Of a stretch of 64,000 nucleotides of DNA, positions 1 to 8,411 are shown piece by piece. The stretch's first letter is position 1. Each line of letters opens with the position of its first letter. The notes under the pieces are model-generated. The model was not told where the DNA came from. It did not search any database and saw only the letters and a list, made by a program, of their open reading frames with translations. A program made the translations under genes and the position numbers. The stretch covers positions 58,361 through 122,360 of the forward strand of contig NZ_JAVIDR010000008.1 of NCBI RefSeq assembly GCF_031157835.1. The letters are read 5' to 3'. The stretch comes from Acinetobacter rudis (GTDB lineage: Bacteria; Pseudomonadota; Gammaproteobacteria; Pseudomonadales; Moraxellaceae).

Positions 1-862
1 TCAACCGCATGCTCAAGTTTGGGTTGAAGATCCTGCCTACCGAGGTACAACTGCACTCTTGGCTAATATATCTCAGCAAATTGACATTGTTCGTATACCC
101 GTTGATGAAGAAGGGATACAAGTTGAAAATGCGCTGAATATTGCACCACATGCACAAGCCGCTTTTGTCACCCCTTCACACCAATATCCACTAGGTATGC
201 CCATGAGCTTGGCACGACGTTCAGCGCTCATCGCTTGGGCCAAACAACAGCATGCTTGGATTATTGAAGATGATTATGACAGTGAAATCCGCGACTATGG
301 CCAACCTTTTCCATCTTTACAAGGGATGTCTCCCGATCAGGTGATTTATTTAGGGACCTTTAGTAAAGTACTCTTTCCGTCTTTACGTCTCGGTTATGCA
401 GTACTCCCACCTGCATTGGTTGCTCCTTTTTGCGGACTTCGTGCTTTAATAGATCGACACCCTCCTTCAGCAGAGCAACATGTACTTGCTGCATTTATTC
501 AGGAAGGCTACTTAGAAAAACATATCCGACGTATCCGCAAAGTCTATGCAGAGAATCGTCTCCAACTCATAGCATTGGTTAAACAATACCTGCCACCCTC
601 CTTGGCACATTTACAATCAGGTGATCAAGGCATGCATATGGTGCTGTGGTTGCACCCCAAACTAAACGATGTAGAAATTGCGATTGCTGCTGTGAACGTT
701 GACGTAGCAGTGAAGGCGATTTCAACCACCTATTCTCTAGCACAACAGCGTCCTGGACTCATTATGGGTTTAAGTGACTTTGACTCTGAACAGCTACATT
801 ATGCAATGCAACAATTGGCGCAAATTATTAAACAAGCAGCTTTTGTTCATCAATGTTTGTGA
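1..862 (+). CDS. MocR/PdxR-type regulator, C-terminal aminotransferase domain (5' end outside window)
   Basis: The frame is open from the left edge, so this is the 3' part of a longer gene; the first possible start inside the window (TTG at 59) is not a real start. The visible part is a fold-type I aminotransferase domain: VWVEDPAYRG, the HQYPLG stretch, EDDYDSE, and GTFSKVLFPSLRLGY with the lysine expected to bind pyridoxal phosphate. In the MocR/PdxR family this domain follows an N-terminal GntR winged helix, which would lie outside the window. It could also be a stand-alone aminotransferase, but the motif spacing fits MocR better. It converges on the EamA transporter gene. Confidence 0.8.
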   Translation, partial: QPHAQVWVEDPAYRGTTALLANISQQIDIVRIPVDEEGIQVENALNIAPHAQAAFVTPSHQYPLGMPMSLARRSALIAWAKQQHAWIIEDDYDSEIRDYGQPFPSLQGMSPDQVIYLGTFSKVLFPSLRLGYAVLPPALVAPFCGLRALIDRHPPSAEQHVLAAFIQEGYLEKHIRRIRKVYAENRLQLIALVKQYLPPSLAHLQSGDQGMHMVLWLHPKLNDVEIAIAAVNVDVAVKAISTTYSLAQQRPGLIMGLSDFDSEQLHYAMQQLAQIIKQAAFVHQCL

Positions 863-891
863 GAATGCATTTTTTTCATCCGTTTTATGTT

Positions 892-923
892 GCTCCAAAG
901 TTGATTCAATACAGCTTTGGAGC
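892..923 (+). terminator. Intrinsic terminator hairpin between convergent genes
   Basis: A perfect 9-bp inverted repeat (GCTCCAAAG / CTTTGGAGC) with a 14-nt loop lies between two convergent stop codons. A short T-rich tract follows on the plus strand. It probably serves both genes. Confidence 0.55.
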
Positions 924-931
924 TTTGTATG

Positions 932-1792
932 TTACGCGTATTTTTTTGATCCAGCTACGCAAAGCACAGCAATCAGCGTTATCACTAACATCGTCCAACT
1001 CACAGATTCATGTAAAAGCACGGCTGCTAATGTCAAACCTATAAAAGGCTGAAAGAGTTGTAATTGACCAACAGCGGCAATGCCACCTTGAACCAAACCT
1101 TTGTACCAAAAAACAAAACCTAAAAACATACTAAAAATAGAAACATAAGCTAGTGCAAACCATGCCGATAAACTGACATGACTAAAACTACTCGGCATGT
1201 CCCATAAAGCAATCGGCAACATAATGGGTAAAGAGAGAAGTAAAGCCCAGCAAATGACTTGCCATCCGCCCAAAGTACGAGAAACTCTTGCGCCTTCTGC
1301 ATATCCAAAGCCACATACCAACACTGCCGCAAGCATGAGTAAGTCTCCTTTTAATGAAGCACCACTACTACCAAATGCGGAATAACCTGCGACAAAAGCT
1401 GCACCAAGAATAGAAAATACCCAAAATAAAGGTTTTGGTCGTTCACCTGCACGTAATACAGCAAATAACGCCGTACATAGTGGCAATAAACCTATAAATA
1501 CAATTGAATGAGCAGAAGTTACATATTGCAAAGCCAATGCAGTTAAAAGCGGAAAACCGATTACCACGCCTAAAGCACTCATCGCCAAAGATGGTAAATC
1601 CGTCAGTTTGGGTTTTGGTTGTTTGAGTACGATCAATAAAAATACACCCAATAATGCAGCAATCAGTGCCCGTATAGCTGTTAGAAAAAGTGGATCAAAA
1701 TCGGCTACAGCAACACGCGTTGCAGGTAAAGAACCTGCAAAAATCGTCACACCAATCAAACCATTAACCCAACCTTTTGTTGCCTCATTCAT
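932..1792 (-). CDS. EamA/DMT-family transporter
   Basis: This 286-residue hydrophobic protein has about ten predicted membrane helices arranged as two EamA repeats, the usual length and layout for drug/metabolite exporters of the DMT superfamily in the inner membrane. Its start is divergent from the downstream MocR regulator gene with about 120 bp between them, an arrangement in which the regulator often controls the exporter. The substrate cannot be told from the sequence; amino acids, amines or vitamin B6-related compounds are plausible because the neighbours are PLP-binding regulators, but that is inference. Confidence 0.85.
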   Translation of the reverse strand: MNEATKGWVNGLIGVTIFAGSLPATRVAVADFDPLFLTAIRALIAALLGVFLLIVLKQPKPKLTDLPSLAMSALGVVIGFPLLTALALQYVTSAHSIVFIGLLPLCTALFAVLRAGERPKPLFWVFSILGAAFVAGYSAFGSSGASLKGDLLMLAAVLVCGFGYAEGARVSRTLGGWQVICWALLLSLPIMLPIALWDMPSSFSHVSLSAWFALAYVSIFSMFLGFVFWYKGLVQGGIAAVGQLQLFQPFIGLTLAAVLLHESVSWTMLVITLIAVLCVAGSKKYA

Positions 1793-1853
1793 GTCATTTT
1801 CTCAGTTTTACAATACATTCATTTGAACATGGACGACAACAGTAAAACGAGTT

Positions 1854-1905
1854 ACAGTTCAGTACAGTTATTAAGAACTGTTATGCTTATTATTCCCTTA
1901 CAGTT
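1854..1905. promoter_or_regulatory. Candidate MocR operator array in divergent promoter region
   Basis: The hexamer ACAGTT occurs at 1854, 1864 and 1900, and its complement AACTGT at 1876. The first two are spaced exactly 10 bp apart, and the pair at 1864/1876 forms a perfect dyad with a 6-bp centre. Same-face direct repeats plus an inverted half-site are typical of MocR/PdxR operators. The array sits between the EamA gene and the regulator starting at 1915. Confidence 0.5.
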
Positions 1906-1914
1906 GGACACAAC

Positions 1915-3339
1915 GTGAAGAAAAATCAAACGCGTATTCACATGGTGATGCAAGAAATTCAAAACAAAATTTCTTCAAGAATCTATCTACCAAGAACCAA
2001 GCTCCCCTCAGTTCGTGCTCAAGCTCGTTTCATGCATGTATCTGTGTCTACAGTTGTAGAAGCCTATGAAAGATTAATGGCTGAAGGTGTGATTCTCTCT
2101 AAACCAGGTTCTGGTTTCTACGTTGCAGGCCCAATCGCTCCGCTTTCTTTAACCCAAATAGAGCCGAAACTTGACCGTGAAGTAGATCCCTTATGGGTTT
2201 CACGACAAGCTTTAGATACAGATACAACAACACTAAAACCGGGTTGTGGTTGGCTACCGCCAACATGGCTCTATGAAACAGGCATGAGAAAAGCTTTACG
2301 AACAATGGCTCGGGCGGATAGCCTAGATTTAGCAGAATATGCAACTTCGTTGGGACATCCTGAATTACGTCAGTTACTTTCTCGTCGTTTAAGTGGCAAC
2401 AACATTGAGGTCAGCCCCAACCAAATTATTCTTACCGAATCAGGCACTCAAGCGATTGACCTCATCTGTCGTTTTTTTCTTGAGCCAGGTGATACCGTTA
2501 TTGTTGATGATCCTTGTTATTTTAATTTTCATGCTTTACTCAAAGCACATCGAGCCAATATTGTTAGCGTGCCCTATACTGCACAAGGCCCTCAGCTTGA
2601 AATTTTTGAGCAAGTTCTGGCTGAACATAACCCACGACTCTATATTACAAATTCTGGTATCCACAACCCAACAGGCGCAACACTATCTCCATCTACAGCA
2701 CACCACTTATTAAAATTAATTGATTCTACCAATTTGATTATTATTGAAGATGATATATTTGCAGATTTTGAGCTCAATCCAGCTCCCCGTTTGGCTGCTT
2801 TAGATGGCCTACAACGTGTCATTCAAATCGGTAGTTTTTCAAAAACAATATCCGCATCATTACGCTGTGGTTATATTGCAGTAAAAAATGACTGGGTTGA
2901 AAATCTAGTCAATTTAAAAATTGCCACGTCCTTTGGTGGTGGACGACTTTCTGCAGAGATGGTACTACTTTCATTAAAAGACAGTGGCTATCGTAAACAC
3001 ATGGACATGGTACGCACTCGCTTAGCCAGCGAAATGCTTAAAGTCATCCGTAAATTAGAAGCCATAAATATTCAACCTTGGATCATACCTCAAGCGGGCA
3101 TGTTTCTCTGGTGTAAACTCCCCAAAGGCTTAGATGCTGGGCTTATTGCCCAAGCTTGTTTAAAACAAGGAGTTGTACTCGCACCAGGAAATGCCTTTAG
3201 TCAATCATTATCAGCCAAGGATTTTTTACGTTTTAATGTTGTGCAGTGCAATGATGATCGTATATTTGAGGTCTTAGCTGAAGTTATGAAACAGTTTGTT
3301 GAGGCTCCTCAAATAAACTCACAGTCGATTCAAATATAA
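1915..3339 (+). CDS. MocR/PdxR-type GntR-family regulator with aminotransferase domain
   Basis: A full-length 474-residue regulator. Residues ~5-75 form a GntR winged helix (SVRAQARFMHVSVSTVVEAY, then a GSGFYV wing). Residues ~100-460 form a fold-type I aminotransferase domain with the PLP lysine near residue 310 in GSFSKTISAS and the FLRFNV C-terminal segment. The start is a GTG at 1915. It is divergent from the EamA exporter, with ACAGTT repeats between them that may be its operator. In this family PLP or an amine-PLP adduct is the effector and the aminotransferase domain acts as a sensor rather than an enzyme. The exact target is unknown. Confidence 0.85.
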   Translation: MKKNQTRIHMVMQEIQNKISSRIYLPRTKLPSVRAQARFMHVSVSTVVEAYERLMAEGVILSKPGSGFYVAGPIAPLSLTQIEPKLDREVDPLWVSRQALDTDTTTLKPGCGWLPPTWLYETGMRKALRTMARADSLDLAEYATSLGHPELRQLLSRRLSGNNIEVSPNQIILTESGTQAIDLICRFFLEPGDTVIVDDPCYFNFHALLKAHRANIVSVPYTAQGPQLEIFEQVLAEHNPRLYITNSGIHNPTGATLSPSTAHHLLKLIDSTNLIIIEDDIFADFELNPAPRLAALDGLQRVIQIGSFSKTISASLRCGYIAVKNDWVENLVNLKIATSFGGGRLSAEMVLLSLKDSGYRKHMDMVRTRLASEMLKVIRKLEAINIQPWIIPQAGMFLWCKLPKGLDAGLIAQACLKQGVVLAPGNAFSQSLSAKDFLRFNVVQCNDDRIFEVLAEVMKQFVEAPQINSQSIQI

Positions 3340-3340
3340 A

Positions 3341-3364
3341 AGGGAGAAATGTGTATATCTCCCT
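3341..3364 (-). terminator. Intrinsic terminator
   Basis: Inverted repeat AGGGAGA / TCTCCCT with a 10-nt loop. Read on the minus strand it is followed by TTTTATATTT; it lies just after the plus-strand stop codon, and the minus-strand hydrolase operon ends just upstream of it. Confidence 0.5.
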
Positions 3365-3416
3365 AAAATTAAATCAGTAATAGCTTAAAGATATAGATTA
3401 ACTTTCAATCTGGGTA

Positions 3417-4307
3417 TCATGAATTTAATTGCTGAATGTAATCTCGTATCTTTTTAGAAATTTCAGCATAGTGACTTAAAATTCCCCAATGTCCTGACTC
3501 AATCTGAGTATAGTGAATATCACTCGCCCACTCGCCCATTCCTAAACTCAAATGCTTTGGTACAAAAGGATCTTGCGTCATAACCAACATATGTATAGGA
3601 ATAGATGTTGTACGTGAAGTTGGATGTAATAGTGCCTGTATTAAGTTTTGGCGATATAACCCTAAGCCGTTTACACCATTACGTAATTGTTTGGGGTCTG
3701 GTTGCACCTCGGTATTTTCACTTTTAGCAACCCATTTAGGCCACAACTGTGCCAAACCTAAGTTCCAAACGAGCTCTGGTATCCATGGAATTTGAAAAAT
3801 CCCCATATAACCCGAGCTAATACCACGTTGAATGACATTACGGTAGCCTTGAAAACTCCCTTTTGACCATTCTCGTTTAAACCACCACCCTACATGATCA
3901 AGACTTGGTGCCAATGCTGTATATGATTGAATTTTATCTTCTAGTCGATCACCCAATACAGCCTCCCATCCTTGTAATGCTCCCCAATCATGTCCAACCA
4001 AATGAACAGGCTGATGTGGACTAAACGCTTGAATGACCTGTTCTAAATCGTTAATCAGATATTTGAAGTCATATTCAGATGAGTGCGCAGGAATATCGGA
4101 TAAACCCGTGCCACGAACATCGTATGCAATAACATTAAATTCATCTGCCAAACTTTCAGCAAGTTTATTCCAAACCTCTGCTGAATCTGGATAACCATGA
4201 ATAAAAATAATGCTTTCTTTTTCAGGTGTTAGTTCACCCCAATGATAAGCAGCCAGACAGATATTGTCAGAATGAACATAGGTCTTTATTTTTTCATCAT
4301 GGCTCAT
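3417..4307 (-). CDS. Alpha/beta-fold hydrolase, epoxide-hydrolase-like
   Basis: A 296-residue soluble hydrolase. It has the HGYP oxyanion motif at residues 37-40 and the nucleophile elbow GHDWG with Asp107 in the nucleophile position, which points to the epoxide hydrolase/haloalkane dehalogenase branch rather than serine esterases. The final catalytic His is probably in ESGHWG near residue 270. The start codon overlaps the stop of the upstream gene by 4 bp (ATGA), so the two genes are co-translated. The natural substrate is unknown. Pairing with a PF10118-like protein suggests lipid or hydrophobic substrate metabolism, by inference only. Confidence 0.85.
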   Translation of the reverse strand: MSHDEKIKTYVHSDNICLAAYHWGELTPEKESIIFIHGYPDSAEVWNKLAESLADEFNVIAYDVRGTGLSDIPAHSSEYDFKYLINDLEQVIQAFSPHQPVHLVGHDWGALQGWEAVLGDRLEDKIQSYTALAPSLDHVGWWFKREWSKGSFQGYRNVIQRGISSGYMGIFQIPWIPELVWNLGLAQLWPKWVAKSENTEVQPDPKQLRNGVNGLGLYRQNLIQALLHPTSRTTSIPIHMLVMTQDPFVPKHLSLGMGEWASDIHYTQIESGHWGILSHYAEISKKIRDYIQQLNS

Positions 4308-5248
4308 ACATATGCTCCTTCTACAGCGTTAATCTCTCGCGCTGCACGATTAACTGCGGCAGAGCGATCTAGATACTTTAATGCCAGTTCAGTTGAAGCT
4401 TCTGTCAAAGGATGATAATTTGGCTTAAAAAATGAGAGTGATGTTTTTAAATACCATACAGGCCCTGGTAAATATCCATTTTTATCGGCTAAATGCCAAG
4501 CTTTCCAAAAATCCCAACTCAATAAACTTTTTTGAGATGATGGCACTTCATCATCACTCTCAGCTAAATGCACTGTACCGGCTGCCATTAAATATGTGAA
4601 CATTGGTGCGGTAATGGCCATAACTGCTGCGCGTAATAAGTAATTGCCACTGATATACTGATAAACATCATAGGCTACAGCCCGATGTTCAACTTCTTCA
4701 GCACAATGCCAGGTAAACAAATCACTCACTGTTGGATCACAACCACGCTCCTGCCAATATGATCGGGTAAGAACGTATTGACCAATCGCTGAAGTAAAAT
4801 GTTCTGCAGCCGCTACTAAGGCCACCCGAGCATTTAACCACGACCGTTGAAAAATGGCTGGTAGCTGAATACCTAAAGGCTGATCAAGTAATAATTGATC
4901 AAAAATATAGCTGGCTCGTTTATACTGTGATTCAATATCTACACCATAATGCTTTAAGTATTCATCAATGGAATGCTTATGTGCTTGGGAATGCATCGCT
5001 TCTTGACGAATAAATATTTGAGCATCTTCTTTAAGTTTTTTGTCATCTATTAGCGGTAATGCTTTATTCAACATTCGACAAAAAAAATATTCTCCTCGTA
5101 CCAAAGTAAAACTAAAATGATTAACTCCATGGCTAGCCAAAGGATTGTTTGGAATCCATCTTAACGGTACATTATGCCAATCAAAAGTCACCTTACGTGC
5201 AATTAACGGCCAGTCAGTATAAGAGTTTTTTCTTAATATTCGTTTCAT
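4304..5248 (-). CDS. Metal-dependent hydrolase-family protein (PF10118-like)
   Basis: About 314 residues. Glu/His pairs in a helical context (EAMHSQAH, AAEHFTSA, EEVEHRAVA) are typical of the PF10118 'metal-dependent hydrolase' family and resemble a ferritin-like di-metal site. I place the start at the ATG at 5248 rather than the TTG at 5281, because GGGAAG lies 8 nt upstream of the ATG. It is the first gene of a two-gene operon with the alpha/beta hydrolase. The biochemical reaction of this family is poorly defined. Two palindromes 85-130 bp upstream suggest repressor control. Confidence 0.75.
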   Translation of the reverse strand: MKRILRKNSYTDWPLIARKVTFDWHNVPLRWIPNNPLASHGVNHFSFTLVRGEYFFCRMLNKALPLIDDKKLKEDAQIFIRQEAMHSQAHKHSIDEYLKHYGVDIESQYKRASYIFDQLLLDQPLGIQLPAIFQRSWLNARVALVAAAEHFTSAIGQYVLTRSYWQERGCDPTVSDLFTWHCAEEVEHRAVAYDVYQYISGNYLLRAAVMAITAPMFTYLMAAGTVHLAESDDEVPSSQKSLLSWDFWKAWHLADKNGYLPGPVWYLKTSLSFFKPNYHPLTEASTELALKYLDRSAAVNRAAREINAVEGAYV

Positions 5249-5556
5249 CGAGATTGCTTCCCATGCTTTCAATTTTTTCAATCTGCCGACTTAATAGCAC
5301 TCTTCCTTTCACCCTCATCAGGCTATAAATCTATTAGACATCTAATTAAAATATAATTAAGTTCTAAAATAGAACTAAGGGGAAAATAACCAAGCGACTA
5401 TTTGTTGTCAATCATGCATAAGGGAATGATCATGAGGTTGGCCTAACATGACTTAACTTTCTGTATAAATGATATGCTTTGGAAATTTTACACCGACAAA
5501 TAATCTAAAAACTCAAATAATGATTTAGATTAAACCTACGTTAGATTAATTTTTAT
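5249..5556. other. Intergenic region with promoter/operator of the hydrolase operon
   Basis: No coding signal. It holds the two dyads listed separately and AT-rich sequence without further recognisable elements. Confidence 0.5.
5333..5376 (-). promoter_or_regulatory. Two palindromic candidate operators upstream of the hydrolase operon
   Basis: There is a perfect 6-2-6 dyad (ATTAGA CA TCTAAT) at 5333-5346 and a perfect 7-3-7 dyad (AGTTCTA AAA TAGAACT) at 5360-5376. Their size and position, 85-130 bp before the start at 5248, fit a TetR-type repressor site. No regulator gene is adjacent. Confidence 0.4.
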
Positions 5557-5800
5557 TTATATAGGGTCTCTCATTGTCTGAAAGAGAAAATCACCGACAG
5601 AATCATACGTTTTACTTACTAAATCTCCTGAATACTCAATAAATACTTGTACCCTTCTCATACGCCAATTTTACAGTCTGTTCTAGCTCCTCATCAGAAC
5701 CGTTTTTATCAAGGATAAAATCCTCAAAATTATCTATACCTGTAAAACTATAATCCAAACCATCTTAATGAGTAGGACAAATAATGAAGTGATTATCCAT
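5557..5800 (-). pseudogene. Remnant of a small acidic (immunity-like?) protein
   Basis: Reading the minus strand from an ATG at 5800 gives MDNHFIICPTH, then an in-frame TAA. The same frame continues as DGLDYSFTGIDNFEDF... for ~37 residues. A 1-nt frameshift near 5650-5656 then leads to a second stretch (VQVFIEYSGDLVSKTYDSV...) ending at a stop at 5557. The two halves join into one plausible acidic protein of about 80 residues, so this is a gene killed by one nonsense and one frameshift mutation. Its position at the distal end of the CDI cassette array suggests an old immunity gene. The family is not recognised. Confidence 0.5.
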
Positions 5801-5837
5801 TAATCTAATACTGAATATCCTGAGAGTTTAAATAGTA

Positions 5838-6398
5838 TTAAAGAGCATCAACAACAAAGTACCATCCAATTTTTTTAGGAACATACCTGAATACTTCAGT
5901 CCCTACTTTCTGCTTTGTCTCACAGTTAATAATATCAAAAGTAATTTCTCTTTGATCAAATATCATTCCGTAAGAACCATCTTTTTTATAAAAATATGTA
6001 GAATCACCAAACACAAAAGTATCATAACCATATTCTAGACTAGACTTTTGTAAATAAATACCATCCATGTAATACGCCAAGTTCAATGGGCTAGATCCCC
6101 CATGAGGTCCAATATTAATCTTAAGATTATTCATACAAAGAATTCTATCTTCAATATGGAAAGTTATTGGCATAGCGATGCTATTATCTATAGAATCTTC
6201 AATCAGTATATTAATTATATACCCCTCTCTGTAAAGCAATAAATTTTGAGGGAATATTTTTTTCTTCTTTTCAAAATAAGAAACGATTTCATAAGACTGA
6301 TTTTCCACTGGTATAATTCGGTATAGATCATTTATTCCCGTTATCATACAACTAGAAATCGGAATACAAAGAGCTAACAGTATAAGTATTTTTTTCAT
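5838..6398 (-). CDS. Predicted lipoprotein, putative CDI immunity protein (cassette 5)
   Basis: A 186-residue protein that begins with a lipoprotein signal (MKKILILLALCIPISSC; lipobox-like ISSC with Cys17), so it is probably anchored in the envelope. The rest is polar and beta-rich with no family I recognise. It follows a CdiA-type toxin-tail remnant (6540-6930) on the same strand, the slot an immunity gene takes in CDI loci. A surface or periplasmic immunity protein would fit a toxin acting in the envelope, but the partner toxin is degraded and this is inference from position. The frame is intact. Confidence 0.6.
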   Translation of the reverse strand: MKKILILLALCIPISSCMITGINDLYRIIPVENQSYEIVSYFEKKKKIFPQNLLLYREGYIINILIEDSIDNSIAMPITFHIEDRILCMNNLKINIGPHGGSSPLNLAYYMDGIYLQKSSLEYGYDTFVFGDSTYFYKKDGSYGMIFDQREITFDIINCETKQKVGTEVFRYVPKKIGWYFVVDAL

Positions 6399-6539
6399 TT
6401 TTAACCTCCGTTAGCTTGTTACTTTTAATATTCATAAAATAGAAATAGCTTATTAGCACTTACATCCCAAAACAATCTATCTTCTATTTATCTTTGATAA
6501 GAAATTCAGAACAACAATTTAAATTATTACTATTATTTT

Positions 6540-6930
6540 TTAGGAAAATTCATAGTCAATGACATTATTATAGTCATCAGCTATATTTTCAACAGAATTA
6601 AAATAATCATGATTAGAAATATTCACTGAAGGCCTTATGTCCCCTAATATTTTATTACTATTTTTATCAATAGTAATATCATCTGAAATGGAATTATTAG
6701 CTCGTATTTCTATTGTCCACCATGCAGATATTTTATAGTCAGTATTTTTAGACTTTAAGAAATTCGCTTGGGCCGCTGGTGTTTTTAAACTTTGAAATGT
6801 ATCCCAATCAGCTCCACCTTTGCTCTGTAATTCATCAATAGTAATCTGTTGTTTGACTTCCTTTTCAACATCAGCTTTTGCTTGTTAATTTTGGCTATAA
6901 ATATGTGTCGGAACAACAATTGAAATTAAA
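6540..6930 (-). pseudogene. Orphan CdiA C-terminal toxin fragment (cassette 5), with in-frame stop
   Basis: There is no start codon. The minus-strand frame begins at the repeated cassette boundary, meets an in-frame TAA (6885-6887, after IYSQN), then continues through a copy of the pre-toxin segment (QAKADVEKEVKQQ ... KGGADWDTFQS ... KSKNTDYKIS). It switches to unique sequence (AWWTIEIRANNS...) and ends in a TAA at 6540. The shared segment is also present in cassettes 2 and 3. Only about 60 residues of cassette-specific toxin remain, so the toxin is N-terminally truncated. It precedes the lipoprotein immunity gene by ~140 bp. The toxin activity is not recognisable. Confidence 0.6.
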
Positions 6931-6933
6931 TAA

Positions 6934-6957
6934 AGGTGACTGCGGAAACAATCACAT
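6934..6957 (-). repeat. Degenerate copy of the cassette-boundary hairpin
   Basis: It matches the AAGGTGACT...AGTCACCTT hairpins at 7709, 8989 and 11076, but the second arm is decayed (AATCACATT). It marks the start of cassette 5. Confidence 0.55.
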
Positions 6958-7026
6958 TGATTCATAGCGTTAAAGAAAAAATATTTGCATAGTTCCATTT
7001 AAGGGCTCTACAACTAAACTTTAAAT

Positions 7027-7518
7027 TTATTTTAGACTATAATCATACACTCGAACTTCTTCAATAAGTGAATCTGGGTCTTCATCCACCTCTAATCCAC
7101 CAGCGAAAAATAGAATTCCTTCAATAATATCCTCACCATTTGCTAAATAATGGACATCCTCAGTATCATCTAGAATTAAAGGATGTTTAATATCACCTAT
7201 ACGACTACCAATTTTAACACCACCTTCAAATATTTTACCAAGATATCCATAGCTTGCCCGTATGCTAAATAAAATACCTTTATTACTAAAAAAAAGCTCT
7301 AACCTCGGTTCACTGAAATATAAAATGCTCTCATCGTCTTTAAACTTGTAGAGCAAGATACCTTTATTATCAAGCTCTATATCTATAGTCCATTCGACTT
7401 GATGCTCATCAACTATTTGATCTACATACGGCAAATACATTGATAGATTACTACCAAGTTTTAAACCAGCTAATGATTTTCCAATTTCTGCTTTTACATT
7501 AATATCTAACATTATCAC
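7027..7518 (-). CDS. Putative CDI immunity protein (cassette 4)
   Basis: A 163-residue acidic cytoplasmic protein with no signal peptide and no family I can name. Its start overlaps the stop of the 84-codon toxin-tail remnant by 4 bp (ATGA at 7515-7518), the tight coupling normal for cdiA-cdiI pairs. Size, acidity and position all fit an immunity protein. The composition (GVKIGSRIGDIKHPLI, DDTEDVHYL) is reminiscent of small polymorphic-toxin immunity families, but no assignment is made. The frame is intact, whereas its partner toxin keeps only a C-terminal stub. Confidence 0.65.
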   Translation of the reverse strand: MIMLDINVKAEIGKSLAGLKLGSNLSMYLPYVDQIVDEHQVEWTIDIELDNKGILLYKFKDDESILYFSEPRLELFFSNKGILFSIRASYGYLGKIFEGGVKIGSRIGDIKHPLILDDTEDVHYLANGEDIIEGILFFAGGLEVDEDPDSLIEEVRVYDYSLK

Positions 7519-7769
7519 TCCACTATATACTTTTCATTTTCATACTTAAGCTTTTGCCTACTTTGATTATAAAAAGTTGATTCTTTTGCTGTATTCTTAA
7601 ATGTCTTGGGATCAATAATACATACCTTCTTTTTCCCATATATATCAAGTTTTTTTTGTGAAGTTTGGTTATAAGCATATATTGAAGCAGTAATTAAAGT
7701 TAAATAAAAAGTGACTGTAGGAACAGTCACCTTAAATAACCACATAAATATCTTATTATTCCTATACAT
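7515..7769 (-). pseudogene. Orphan CdiA toxin tail (cassette 4), truncated
   Basis: The 84-codon frame runs straight through the boundary hairpin (VTVPTVTFYLTLITASIYAYNQ) and then ~45 residues of unique, lysine-rich sequence (KKKVCIIDPKTFKNTAKES...) before the stop. The hydrophobic front end is translated repeat DNA, and similar strings (YLxLIVTxTRIYSQN) occur in the other cassettes, so the ATG at 7769 is unlikely to be a true start. What remains is the last part of a CdiA-type toxin with the pre-toxin region deleted. The activity is not identifiable. It is coupled to the 7027-7518 immunity gene. Confidence 0.55.
7709..7732 (-). terminator. Cassette-boundary terminator hairpin
   Basis: Stem GTGACTG / CAGTCAC (7711-7717, 7724-7730), followed on the minus strand by a T-rich tract. 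It lies just after the cassette 3 immunity gene and is homologous to the hairpins at 8989 and 11076. Confidence 0.65.
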
Positions 7770-7799
7770 AAAATAGTATGTTAAAGCTAGTTGCTAATT

Positions 7800-8411
7800 C
7801 TACACCTTATATAATTCATCAACTCTATATTTAAAATAAGAATTAATTTGATCATTATCTAAAAGCCTGTCTTTTGTAAAATCCAAGTTATCTGAAGCAG
7901 CTATTGCACACCATAAATCTTTAGGAATGTCATTAGTATTAACATATATACTCGGAACCAAATATCTAAAATAATCCCCCATTTTGGTACGACCTGAATA
8001 CCCTACAGGGTAATCCATATCTTCATTATCGCCATCAACCGCATGGTAAATAATAAACCCCTTACGAGCAGGAATATTATATTCTGTTATTCTAGAAGTA
8101 TTTATAGATCTTTCATGAATTATTCTTTCAACCTCAATCCTACTTTTTGGAAAAAACAAATGAGAATATAAATCCAAAATTGTTATTCCTTCTTTGTATT
8201 TTGGATATTGATTAAACAATAATGAATCCTCCCAGATATATTCATTCAAATTATCTAAAAGATTTTCAGCTTTATCCAATGATAGAATGACCTTGGGAAT
8301 ATCTCCCCAATTATTATTTATCATAATAGAAATTAGCCCATTTTTATCCATAGCGAACCAAGTATAAATCGTCCCGAACTCTGGTTTCCAATCTAGGTTT
8401 AGATTACTCAT
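7800..8411 (-). CDS. Putative immunity protein for deaminase-type CDI toxin (cassette 3)
   Basis: About 203 residues from the ATG at 8411 (MSNLNLDW), whose ATG overlaps the toxin stop by one base (TAATG). That tight overlap makes this start better than the upstream in-frame one at 8432. The protein is soluble, acidic and rich in aromatic residues; I do not recognise a named domain. Its place directly after a YwqJ-like deaminase tail makes it the likely cognate immunity protein. SUKH-superfamily proteins commonly pair with such deaminases, but I cannot confirm that fold here. The frame is intact. Confidence 0.65.
   Translation of the reverse strand: MSNLNLDWKPEFGTIYTWFAMDKNGLISIMINNNWGDIPKVILSLDKAENLLDNLNEYIWEDSLLFNQYPKYKEGITILDLYSHLFFPKSRIEVERIIHERSINTSRITEYNIPARKGFIIYHAVDGDNEDMDYPVGYSGRTKMGDYFRYLVPSIYVNTNDIPKDLWCAIAASDNLDFTKDRLLDNDQINSYFKYRVDELYKV

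Noticed and set aside
5557..5640. Possible terminator or CRISPR-like repeats after the CDI array
   Set aside because: No regular repeat spacing; the sequence reads as the end of a pseudogene.
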